From contig JAFRZS010000264.1 of the NCBI GenBank assembly GCA_017442445.1, forward strand, positions 1 to 5,762: a DNA stretch of 5,762 nt, given 5' to 3'. The notes under the pieces were generated by a model that saw only the letters and a program-made list of their open reading frames with translations, was not told where the DNA came from and did no database searches. The position numbers and the translations under genes are program-made. Shown here piece by piece: positions 1-5,762 of this stretch (positions are counted from its first letter, which is position 1; every line of letters begins with the position of its first letter). Source of the DNA: Clostridia bacterium (GTDB lineage: Bacteria > Bacillota > Clostridia > Oscillospirales > Acutalibacteraceae).

Positions 1-637
1 CTACCGTTCACTGTTCGGTCCTCAGGGTTATCTGACATTCACCCTGCCCGTTAAATCATCAAATCTGTTCTTTTCAAAGGCTCTTGTATCTTTCATATGG
101 GTACTTTTAAGCTTTGTATTTGTAGGCGCAATACTTGCATTTTTGTTCTTCTATCTTATCGCACAGACAAGCGCAAGTGTTAAAGACCTTGCAAAAACGC
201 TCTATTCATTCGTTCAGCAGATTAAGGGTATCCCCGATTTTGATACAGTTAAATACCTTATGGTATTGCTTGTAGTTATCGGATTTATCGGTTTACTTGC
301 TTTCGTATGCAAGGTTTATTTTGCAATGACACTCGCTCACACAAAATTATTCCAGAAAATGAGCGCACCATTGGCATCAATCATTGTGTATTTCATTCTC
401 TATCTCATTTCGCAATTGGTAAATGTATTCTGTATGACATCTGTTCCGATTGCAATAGTTGTTTCAGGAAACAGCGTTTATCTGTCGCTTACAAGGGGAA
501 TGCTTGAAAGTATAGCAAACATTTCACCTAACTATATTCCTTTCCCCATCGGCGGATATATTTTCACAATTCTCTTCTCAGTTGTTCTTTACTTTGTAAC
601 ATCTTATCTTATCAAAAACAAAGTTAATGTAAAATAA
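1..637 (+). CDS. ABC-2 type permease-like membrane protein, 3' part only
   Basis: The reading frame is open from base 2 to the TAA at 635-637, giving 211 residues; the true start lies upstream of the window. The visible part has about four hydrophobic segments, at residues 28-55, 84-110, 122-144 (running on hydrophobic to about 155) and 184-203, and a short basic tail (KNKVNVK). Just before the first segment is FGPQGYLTFTLPV, which resembles the FGxxGYLTFTLPV stretch I recall from uncharacterised clostridial ABC-2 type permease subunits that normally follow their own ATP-binding gene. The protein is therefore an integral membrane protein, probably the permease half of an ABC exporter; substrate unknown. 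It ends 16 nt before the SufC-like gene with no terminator between, so the two may share a transcript, but nothing links it to Fe-S assembly. Membrane location is well supported; the family assignment is moderate. Confidence 0.7.
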   Translation, partial: YRSLFGPQGYLTFTLPVKSSNLFFSKALVSFIWVLLSFVFVGAILAFLFFYLIAQTSASVKDLAKTLYSFVQQIKGIPDFDTVKYLMVLLVVIGFIGLLAFVCKVYFAMTLAHTKLFQKMSAPLASIIVYFILYLISQLVNVFCMTSVPIAIVVSGNSVYLSLTRGMLESIANISPNYIPFPIGGYIFTILFSVVLYFVTSYLIKNKVNVK

Positions 638-642
638 TCACC

Positions 643-649
643 AAGGAGA
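643..649 (+). promoter_or_regulatory. Ribosome binding site of the SufC-like gene
   Basis: AAGGAGA lies 4 nt before the ATG at 654 and supports that start. It sits in the 16-nt gap after the upstream membrane-protein stop codon, too short a gap for a separate promoter, so transcription must start inside or before the upstream gene. Confidence 0.8.
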
Positions 650-653
650 CTTT

Positions 654-1382
654 ATGCTCGAACTCAGAAATATTTGTTTTTCCGTTGACGACACAGCAAA
701 GGGTACTCTCGGAATTTTAAACGGAATTTCTCTGGAAATTCCCGATAAAACTTTTACCGTAATTACCGGCCCCAACGGCGGCGGAAAATCAACTCTTGCA
801 AAAATAATTATGGGTATTGAAAAACCCACATCAGGTTCAATAATATTTGACGGTACAGATATTACGGATATGTCCGTATCTGAACGCGCAAAGCTCGGTA
901 TAGGTTATGCTTTCCAGCAGCCTCCCCGCTTCAAAGGTCTTACAGTAAGACAGCTTTTAAGCCTTGCACACGGCAACGAATTACCTGTTGACGAGTGCTG
1001 TGCATATCTTACAAATGTAGGTCTTTGTTCAAAGAATTATCTCAACCGCGATGTTGACTCCTCCCTTTCGGGCGGTGAGGTCAAGAGGGTTGAGATTGCC
1101 ACACTGATGGCAAGAAATCTCAAGCTTTCAATCTATGATGAACCCGAAGCAGGTATTGACCTCTGGAGTTTTGCGATGCTCATTGAAAGCTTTAAAACAT
1201 CAATCAGAAATACTGCTAACAGTGTTATAATAATCTCCCATCAGGAAAGAATAATGCAACTTGCAGACAAGCTTGTAGTTGTTGCTGACGGAAAAATACG
1301 TTCTCAGGGTACTAAGGAAGAAATCTTCCCTCAGCTTATGGGCGAATTTGATCCCGGTTGCGATTTCAGAGGAGGTGCCTGA
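654..1382 (+). CDS. sufC: SufC-like Fe-S cluster assembly ATPase
   Basis: This is a complete 242-residue soluble ABC ATPase of normal SufC length. Walker A is GPNGGGKST (residues 39-47), the Q-loop is FQQP with Q88, the signature is LSGGE (138-142), Walker B is LSIYDE (158-163), the D-loop is AGID (166-169) and the H-loop histidine is H196. All catalytic motifs are intact. Known SufC proteins form a complex with SufB/SufD and use ATP to reshape the scaffold during cluster building. The assignment rests on SufC-type spacing and on the SufB/D-like gene that starts one base after this stop codon. The DEPEAGID segment differs from the DETDSGLD form usual in bacterial SufC and fits the divergent minimal (SmsC-type) relatives found in archaea and anaerobic Clostridia. 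Misannotation as a transporter ATPase is likely, given the membrane protein upstream, but the downstream partner argues against that. The start is fixed by AAGGAGA 4 nt upstream. Confidence 0.9.
   Translation: MLELRNICFSVDDTAKGTLGILNGISLEIPDKTFTVITGPNGGGKSTLAKIIMGIEKPTSGSIIFDGTDITDMSVSERAKLGIGYAFQQPPRFKGLTVRQLLSLAHGNELPVDECCAYLTNVGLCSKNYLNRDVDSSLSGGEVKRVEIATLMARNLKLSIYDEPEAGIDLWSFAMLIESFKTSIRNTANSVIIISHQERIMQLADKLVVVADGKIRSQGTKEEIFPQLMGEFDPGCDFRGGA
1368..1376 (+). promoter_or_regulatory. Ribosome binding site that fixes the scaffold gene start
   Basis: AGAGGAGGT, lying inside the last codons of the SufC-like gene, has its GGAGG core 8 nt before the ATG at 1384. This decides in favour of 1384 over the in-frame start at 1279, which would put 35 extra residues wholly inside the ATPase gene. 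The arrangement (site within the upstream gene, one base between stop and start) is typical of translational coupling. Confidence 0.85.
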
Positions 1383-1383
1383 G

Positions 1384-2301
1384 ATGAATAAAACTGACAG
1401 CTCATTACTTCAAGCGATATCAGATCTTCACGAGATTCCTGCAGGTGCCTACAATATCAGAAAAAACGGCGAAGGTCATTCAAGACGCAGTACCGCTAAC
1501 ATTGAAATCACCACAAAAGAGGACAAGCCCGGTATTGATATCACCGTTGCGCCCGGCACAAAAAATGAAAGTGTCCACATTCCTGTCATTATAAGTGAAA
1601 GCGGAATAAATGACTTGGTTTACAATGATTTTTATATTGGTGACAATGCTGATGTTCTGATAGTTGCAGGATGCGGTATTCACAATGCGGGTGATGAAAA
1701 ATCTCAGCACGACGGTATTCACCGCTTCCACATAGGTAAAAATTCTAAAATCAAGTATGTTGAAAAACACTACGGCGAAGGCGAAGGTACAGGCGACCGT
1801 GTTCTCAATCCGACGACTGAGATTTATATGGATGAAAATTCCTTCTGCGAAATGGAATCTGTTCAGATTAAGGGCGTTGATTCAACTCTCAGAGAAATGA
1901 AGGCTCACCTTAAATCAGGCGCAAAGCTTGTTATCACAGAGCGTCTTATGACACACGGAAAACAGTCTGCGCGTTCAAATGTTGAAATCAATCTTGACGG
2001 CGACGATTCATCGGCACAGATTATTTCGCGTTCAGTTGCAAAGGATGAGTCCGTTCAGGTTTTCTATCCGAGAGCCGTCGGTAACGCTCCCTGCAGAGCA
2101 CACGTTCAGTGTGACTCTATTATCATGGATAATGCAAAGGTTCGTTCTATCCCCGAAATTGCGGCTAATAACGAATTTGCACAAATCGTTCACGAAGCGG
2201 CAATCGGCAGAGTCAACAATGACCAGCTTATCAAGCTTCAGACCTTCGGAATGACCGAAGAAGAAGCAGAAGAAATAATCGTTCAGTGTTTCTTGAAATA
2301 A
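1384..2301 (+). CDS. SufB/SufD-family Fe-S cluster scaffold protein, minimal type
   Basis: Complete 305-residue soluble protein of the SufB/SufD family, whose core is a right-handed beta-helix. It would hold the nascent Fe-S cluster and bind the SufC-like ATPase encoded one base upstream. The C-terminal third is most recognisable: QCDSIIM (242-248), IPEI (256-259), HEAAIGRV (270-277), NDQL (279-282) and a final TEEEAEEIIV helix (291-300) match the end of SufB in order. Aligned by eye with remembered E. coli SufB, C243 corresponds to Cys405 and E271 to Glu434; H270 corresponds to the essential His360 of SufD. One chain thus carries the residues that SufB and SufD divide between them, which suits a homodimer. 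It is much shorter than SufB (about 495) or SufD (about 423) because the N-terminal region is reduced, as in the SmsB proteins of minimal SUF-like systems. Annotation as SufB or SufD would each be partly right. No desulfurase, SufU or SufA gene follows. Confidence 0.88.
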   Translation: MNKTDSSLLQAISDLHEIPAGAYNIRKNGEGHSRRSTANIEITTKEDKPGIDITVAPGTKNESVHIPVIISESGINDLVYNDFYIGDNADVLIVAGCGIHNAGDEKSQHDGIHRFHIGKNSKIKYVEKHYGEGEGTGDRVLNPTTEIYMDENSFCEMESVQIKGVDSTLREMKAHLKSGAKLVITERLMTHGKQSARSNVEINLDGDDSSAQIISRSVAKDESVQVFYPRAVGNAPCRAHVQCDSIIMDNAKVRSIPEIAANNEFAQIVHEAAIGRVNNDQLIKLQTFGMTEEEAEEIIVQCFLK

Positions 2302-2346
2302 ATATGGGGATGTAAAAAAGCGAAGACCGTATAAAATCGCATAGAA

Positions 2347-2388
2347 TAAGGGGGTTCTGCAGGTGTAAAAGCCTACAGAACCCCCTTA
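2347..2388. terminator. Strong hairpin between convergent genes, probable terminator
   Basis: TAAGGGGGTTCTG (2347-2359) pairs perfectly over 13 bp with CAGAACCCCCTTA (2376-2388). Inside, after one C/A mismatch, AGG (2361-2363) pairs with CCT (2372-2374) around an 8-nt loop. It lies 45 nt after the scaffold gene and 27 nt beyond the end of spoIIID, where a two-way terminator is expected. Neither side has a proper U-tract: the plus strand continues AAACTG, the minus strand TTCTATGCG, the latter somewhat richer in T. It may therefore act better on the spoIIID side, or serve mainly as a 3'-end stabiliser. The stem is certain; the terminator role is inferred. Confidence 0.65.
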
Positions 2389-2393
2389 AAACT

Positions 2394-2431
2394 GAGCTGC
2401 AAAAAATTTGGTTTTTTACTGCTCGTTTTTT
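2394..2431 (+). terminator. Imperfect palindrome followed by a T-run, possible second terminator
   Basis: GAGCTGCAAAAAA (2394-2406) and TTTTTTACTGCTC (2412-2424) are complementary at 11 of 13 positions around a 5-nt loop, and G then six Ts follow (2426-2431). On the plus strand this has the order of an intrinsic terminator for the sufC-scaffold transcript. The stem is weak because its centre is A-T only, and it overlaps the last codons and stop of the opposing spoIIID gene. It could back up the stronger hairpin just before it, or be chance in AT-rich DNA. Confidence 0.3.
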
Positions 2432-2673
2432 AATTGGTATTTCGCTTTTGTCGCCATTCCGCCGCGAATATGTCTTTGCGCCTTATTGATATCAAGAACT
2501 TTTCGTACTTCCTTATATAACGAAGGGTTAAGCCTTCGCAACCGCTTTGATACATCCATGTGTACGGTTGATTTTGAAATATCAAATTCCTGCGCAGCCG
2601 CCCTTACGGTTGCACCTGTTTCCACTATGTATTCGCCAAGACATATTGCTCGTTCAGTTGTAATATCATGCAT
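2416..2673 (-). CDS. spoIIID: Sporulation transcription factor SpoIIID
   Basis: Complete 85-residue DNA-binding protein. It begins MHD, continues with GEYIVETGATVR (13-24), has a helix-turn-helix at about 22-41 (AAAQEFDISKSTVHMD), and ends with the basic segment KAQRHIRGGMATKAKY (64-79). Order and spacing follow B. subtilis SpoIIID closely, including SKSTVH and the RHxRGGxATKxKY stretch that forms the second DNA-contacting region. In B. subtilis SpoIIID acts in the mother cell after engulfment begins, activating or repressing many sigma-E genes and helping the switch to sigma-K. It is slightly shorter than the B. subtilis protein (about 93) through a reduced C-terminal tail, which is common in Clostridia. 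The ATG at 2673 has AGGAGT 7 nt upstream. The gene sits 53 nt after addA on the same strand with its own sigma-E-like promoter between them. Its presence implies an organism able to form spores, or descended from one. Confidence 0.96.
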   Translation of the reverse strand: MHDITTERAICLGEYIVETGATVRAAAQEFDISKSTVHMDVSKRLRRLNPSLYKEVRKVLDINKAQRHIRGGMATKAKYQLKNEQ

Positions 2674-2680
2674 ACAATCA

Positions 2681-2686
2681 ACTCCT
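2681..2686 (-). promoter_or_regulatory. spoIIID ribosome binding site, inside a stem
   Basis: The minus strand reads AGGAGT, 7 nt before the spoIIID ATG. It is a strong Shine-Dalgarno sequence, but AGGA (2686-2683) can pair with UCCU (2693-2690) across a UUU loop, so its use may depend on RNA folding. Confidence 0.8.
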
Positions 2687-2691
2687 AAAAG

Positions 2692-2701
2692 GACTGTTTA
2701 A
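2692..2701 (-). promoter_or_regulatory. Possible SpoIIID autoregulatory binding site
   Basis: The minus strand reads TTAAACAGTC, which fits the B. subtilis SpoIIID consensus WWRRACARNY (as I recall it) at all ten positions. It begins at the last base of the presumed -10 box and runs over the expected transcription start, a position from which the protein could block or tune its own promoter. The consensus is loose (about 1 in 4,000 positions by chance per strand), so this is suggestive only. Confidence 0.4.
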
Positions 2702-2729
2702 TTGTATGCGTGATTTTTTTATTTTATTA
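2701..2729 (-). promoter_or_regulatory. Sigma-E-type promoter of spoIIID
   Basis: The minus strand has CATACAAT (2708-2701), an exact match to the sigma-E -10 consensus CATACAHT, and TAATAAA (2729-2723) as the -35, which keeps the ATA core of KMATATT at a spacing of 14 nt. B. subtilis spoIIID is itself transcribed by sigma-E, so element and gene agree. Transcription would start near 2693-2695, giving a leader of about 20 nt. The first three bases of the -35 are the addA stop codon. The match was made by eye from remembered consensus sequences. Confidence 0.72.
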
Positions 2730-5700
2730 CTTTATTTCGATTTCTCTGTCAAGTGAGAATGAATAGAGATATACCTGTGATACCTTTTTGCCTATTACTG
2801 TTTCAAGTGCCAACTTATACATTCTGAGCTGTTCTTTGTATCTTGATACTAATTCTTCCTCAGTCTTCACCCTGTCCGTCTTATAGTCAAGAAGAACAAT
2901 TTCTCCGTTTTCTTCAAAAGCACAGTCAATGACTCCCTGAACAAGTATTTTTTCATCCTTTGCACTATCGGGAATTTCACCGTAAACATCAGCTATCGGA
3001 AGGTTTATGATAAATCTCTTTTCTCTGTACACCTTTTCTGATGCAGAAAGTCTTTTTCCGAGTGGTGATTCAAAGAAATTTCTGACCCTGTCAAAATCAA
3101 CCGCCTCAAGCTGTTGTGCGGTTAACAGACCGTCTTCGACCATCAGGTCGCCTTGTTCTTCAGGATTTGTTTTTGCCTTCTCATAATCGGCATACTGCAT
3201 AAATGTATGTAAAGCAGTACCTCTCTCGGCACCTGTAAGCTTTCCGTCATTTAAAAACTTGGGTTTTGATGAAGCAAAGAAATCCCTGTAATTATATTCG
3301 TTTGATAATTCAGATGCTGAAATCTTTGCAAGTACCTCTGAAAGTACAGAATAAGGATATACATATTCAGCCGCTTCTCTTATTTTTTCTACAAGATTAA
3401 AATCAGGCTTTTCATTTTTTCCTTCCTCAATGTTTTCTGTGCTTTCTTCATAATCAGGATAAATTATTTCCATAGAAAGCTTTGACTCACACGGTAGTTC
3501 TTTTAAATCTATCATCAGATTTTCACGGAGTTTTCTTGTATCAGGATGTCTTAACGCAGACATCAGAATCCATGAAGAAAATGAAGATTCCTTTTCAACT
3601 GCATACTCGTGTATTTTTTGTTTTTTGCCGACCTTGGTTGCAAATTCTACAAGCTTCTTTTCAGGATTTGAATAAGTCATTGTGCAAATAAGCTTTTCTT
3701 TTGCTCTTGTCAAGGCAACATACAAAAGTCGCATTTCCTCGCTCACATCGGTCTTTCTTATTGCAAGGCTGACTGCTTTATGCGATACGGTTTCATACTG
3801 CAAAAGTCTTCGTGTATCTCTTGCAACGGTACCGATGCCAAGCTTTGAGTGTATAAGAACATTGTCCTTTGCCGAGCTTGTATTGAAGCTCTTACTGCAG
3901 TTTGCAAGAATACATACAGGAAATTCAAGTCCCTTGCTTTTATGTATTGTCATTATTCTGACAGCATTTTTAAGCTCCTTGACGGGTGTTTTATCTGAGC
4001 CGTCTGCCTGATCTCTTATTTTTTCAAGATATCTGACAAATGAGTTAAATCCGCCTTCAGATGTCTGTTCAAAAGATTTTGCCAACGCCTGTATGCTTCT
4101 GATATTGGCTACTCTGCTTTCACCGTTCTTCATTGACATAAGCATTGTGAGATATGCTGTTTCGTCAAGCAACCTTCTCAAAAATGCATCAATACCCAAA
4201 GTTACGGAAAGATTTCTGAAATGCCCGATTTTTCTGAGGAAGTCCTTACACTTTTCATCATCACTCTGAAGTACACACGAATAAAGCGGAATTCTTCTGT
4301 CTTTAATTCTTATTCTTGATAAGTCATCTGTTGTAAATCCGAACATCGGTGAAAGCATAACAGAAGTTAAGGGTATATCCTGTATGGGATTATCTATAAT
4401 CTCAAGCAAAGAGAAAAACACATTCACTTCAAACGCCTCAAACAGGCTGTTTGATTTTTCAGAATAAGCAGGTATTCCTTCCTCTGCTAAAATCCGTGCA
4501 ATCCTGTCACCTTTATCTGTTACGCTTCGCATCAGGATACAGATATCTCCGTAACCCGCAAATCTCTTTGTATCGCCGTCATTTATCTGAAGTTTTCCGA
4601 CTATATCATGAATTTTATCGGCAATTACTCTGCCTTCAACATCAATTGCTTTGTCATCTTCGTTTTCTCTTAAATCCTGAATTACAAGAATCTCTGTGTC
4701 TGCACCTTCTTTTTCATCGTATGATGCAGCATACACAAGGCTTTCGTCGTCGTTATAATCAACTTCACCCACACTGTCAGACATAACCTGTCTGAAAATG
4801 AAATTTATAGAATCAATTACACCCTTGCGGCTTCTGAAATTTCGGTCAAGAAAAATCTTTGCAGGATAATTTTCGCCCGTGAATTTTTCCATCGAGTTTC
4901 TTCGCTCAAGAAAAATTTCAGGCATCGCCTGACGGAAACGGTAGATGCTCTGCTTTACATCACCTACCATGAACAGATTGCTTTCGTTGTTTGAAATTGC
5001 AGAAAACAACATATCCTGAGCACGGTTTGTATCCTGATACTCATCTATCATAATTTCTTTTAAAGTAGATGAAATATCTTTTGCAAGTTGTGTTTTATTT
5101 TCTCCGTCCGTTAACAATGCTATTGCAAGATGCAATAAATCCGAAAAATAATATTTATTTGTGTTTCTTTTTACTTCATCTATTCTCTCCGTAAATAGAT
5201 TTACGGCGTCTATAAGTGCTTCAATAACAGGTCTTGTTATTTTTATATCCTCGTCGCACGATGCTTCGTCACCAAAAAAACATTCCGGCATTTTTTTAAT
5301 CAGGTCTTTGTTTTCGTTTCTTATCATTGTGACCTGTTGTTTTGCCGCAGAATCATAGCCTCTTGTTGTTGATTTAAGGCTACCGAAAGAAATACCTTTT
5401 GCAATCTGAGCTGATTTATCCCAATCATTTAAATCAAAATCATTGACTGCAAACTCAAAGCACTGTCTGTCTTTAAGAAGTGTCGGAAGATACTTATCAT
5501 TGAGTTCAGGCTCTTTTTCCGCTATTTCAATAGCTGTCTGCGTCCTTGAAAGACAATATTCCAAGGTGCTTTTTACATATGATAAAATCTCTGTTTTGAA
5601 ATCTTCTCCTGATGTATAACTGTCTAAGAGCGACTGAAGATATTTTTCCGGAAACGGATGTGATTGTGCGATATCATAAAGCCTTATAATCATTTCGCTC

Positions 5701-5762
5701 AATTTTATGTCACTGTTTTTTGAGGAAACGAGATATTCGTTAAGTGTCAAAAACGCTTCGTC
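2727..5762 (-). CDS. addA: AddA helicase-nuclease subunit, 5' end outside window
   Basis: The frame is open from the window edge to the TAA at 2729-2727, giving 1011 residues beginning DEAFLTLNEY. A TTG at 5750 is not the start, since the frame continues above it. Roughly the first 150-200 residues of AddA, with the Walker A motif, are missing beyond the edge. UvrD/Rep-type (SF1A) helicase motifs follow in order: II DEYQD (240-244), III GDVKQSIYRFR (267-277), IV FLDRNFRSR (304-312), V MTIHKSKGLEFPV (604-616) and VI LLYVALTRAKE (679-689). A RecB-family nuclease domain ends the protein: GTALHTF (848-854), D946 in VIDCAF, LLDYKTD (957-963) with D959 and K961, then QLRMY (978-982). In Firmicutes AddA works with AddB to unwind and resect double-strand breaks for RecA loading. 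The helicase-plus-nuclease order and flanking sequence favour AddA over PcrA or RecB. AddB would be expected upstream, past base 5762. No terminator separates it from spoIIID. Confidence 0.95.
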   Translation of the reverse strand, partial: DEAFLTLNEYLVSSKNSDIKLSEMIIRLYDIAQSHPFPEKYLQSLLDSYTSGEDFKTEILSYVKSTLEYCLSRTQTAIEIAEKEPELNDKYLPTLLKDRQCFEFAVNDFDLNDWDKSAQIAKGISFGSLKSTTRGYDSAAKQQVTMIRNENKDLIKKMPECFFGDEASCDEDIKITRPVIEALIDAVNLFTERIDEVKRNTNKYYFSDLLHLAIALLTDGENKTQLAKDISSTLKEIMIDEYQDTNRAQDMLFSAISNNESNLFMVGDVKQSIYRFRQAMPEIFLERRNSMEKFTGENYPAKIFLDRNFRSRKGVIDSINFIFRQVMSDSVGEVDYNDDESLVYAASYDEKEGADTEILVIQDLRENEDDKAIDVEGRVIADKIHDIVGKLQINDGDTKRFAGYGDICILMRSVTDKGDRIARILAEEGIPAYSEKSNSLFEAFEVNVFFSLLEIIDNPIQDIPLTSVMLSPMFGFTTDDLSRIRIKDRRIPLYSCVLQSDDEKCKDFLRKIGHFRNLSVTLGIDAFLRRLLDETAYLTMLMSMKNGESRVANIRSIQALAKSFEQTSEGGFNSFVRYLEKIRDQADGSDKTPVKELKNAVRIMTIHKSKGLEFPVCILANCSKSFNTSSAKDNVLIHSKLGIGTVARDTRRLLQYETVSHKAVSLAIRKTDVSEEMRLLYVALTRAKEKLICTMTYSNPEKKLVEFATKVGKKQKIHEYAVEKESSFSSWILMSALRHPDTRKLRENLMIDLKELPCESKLSMEIIYPDYEESTENIEEGKNEKPDFNLVEKIREAAEYVYPYSVLSEVLAKISASELSNEYNYRDFFASSKPKFLNDGKLTGAERGTALHTFMQYADYEKAKTNPEEQGDLMVEDGLLTAQQLEAVDFDRVRNFFESPLGKRLSASEKVYREKRFIINLPIADVYGEIPDSAKDEKILVQGVIDCAFEENGEIVLLDYKTDRVKTEEELVSRYKEQLRMYKLALETVIGKKVSQVYLYSFSLDREIEIK

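Larger units (their letters stand above)
2670..2709 (-). repeat. Inverted repeat enclosing the spoIIID ribosome site and start codon
   Basis: On the minus strand GCATACAAT (2709-2701) and ATTGTATGC (2678-2670) are perfectly complementary over 9 bp; the right arm contains the spoIIID ATG (2673-2671). Between them C2696, A2697 and A2698 can pair with G2682, U2681 and U2680, and, after a 2-nt bulge, UCCU (2693-2690) pairs with AGGA (2686-2683) around a UUU loop. That gives about 16 base pairs in 40 nt, covering the whole Shine-Dalgarno sequence and the start codon. The pairing is seen directly; a regulatory effect is inferred. Confidence 0.8.

Noticed and set aside
1..1382. Permease and ATPase read as one ABC transporter
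   Set aside because: The ATPase is coupled by a one-base gap to a SufB/SufD-family protein, the standard SufC partner; permeases of the upstream type normally follow their own ATPase.
1279..1383. Longer N-terminus for the scaffold protein starting inside the ATPase gene
   Set aside because: The extra 35 residues are an out-of-frame reading of conserved SufC-like C-terminal codons, and a strong GGAGG stands 8 nt before the ATG at 1384.
1480..1770. Leftward open frame of 96 codons inside the scaffold gene
   Set aside because: It lies wholly opposite a well-recognised gene, resembles no family I know and has no ribosome site I can support.
2302..2415. A small gene, riboswitch or structured RNA gene in the convergent gap
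   Set aside because: No start with a ribosome site and meaningful frame is present; the hairpins are explained by termination, and a riboswitch would not sit downstream of both genes.
2709..2729. T-run at 2713-2719 as an addA terminator
   Set aside because: No G-C rich stem precedes it in the direction of addA transcription; on the minus strand it is an A-run and forms the sigma-E promoter spacer.
3482..5358. Several rightward open frames of 65-111 codons within addA
   Set aside because: All are antisense to conserved helicase and nuclease coding sequence, with composition typical of reverse-frame shadows.
5748..5750. TTG as the addA start codon
   Set aside because: The frame continues to the window edge, no ribosome site precedes the TTG, and the helicase Walker A region is still missing, so the gene must start further upstream.

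Overview
The window looks like chromosomal DNA from an anaerobic, spore-forming Clostridia-type Firmicute. The main reason is a clear SpoIIID homologue with what looks like a sigma-E promoter. Supporting signs are AddA-type recombination, a minimal two-gene SufC/SufB-like pair in place of a full SUF operon, AT-rich DNA and strong AGGAG ribosome binding sites. No genus can be named from sequence alone.

Layout. Bases 1-2301 are read rightwards: the 3' end of a membrane protein that resembles an ABC-2 type permease, then a SufC-like ATPase 16 nt downstream, then a SufB/SufD-like scaffold protein one base after it. Bases 2416-5762 are read leftwards: addA (5' end outside the window), then spoIIID 53 nt downstream of it. 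The two blocks converge on bases 2302-2415, which hold no gene but a strong 13-bp hairpin and a weaker imperfect palindrome, probably the transcription stop between the blocks.

How the genes work. The SufC-like and SufB-like proteins should form an ATP-driven Fe-S cluster assembly scaffold of the reduced type (one ATPase, one scaffold protein, no cysteine desulfurase alongside). The scaffold keeps the counterparts of the key Cys, His and Glu residues of SufB/SufD. AddA is the helicase-nuclease subunit of AddAB, which processes double-strand breaks; the partner AddB is not in the window. SpoIIID is the mother-cell sporulation regulator.

The most interesting part is the 53-nt addA-spoIIID junction. 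It carries a sigma-E-like promoter whose -35 overlaps the addA stop codon. It also carries a perfect match to the recalled SpoIIID binding consensus at the presumed transcription start, and a roughly 40-nt hairpin that would bury both the Shine-Dalgarno sequence and the start codon of spoIIID. The left arm of this hairpin contains the -10 box. Only read-through RNA coming from addA could therefore form the whole hairpin, while RNA started at the sigma-E promoter would escape it. This suggests a mechanism keeping spoIIID silent in vegetative read-through transcripts. No tRNA, rRNA, CRISPR array, insertion sequence or prophage gene was seen.
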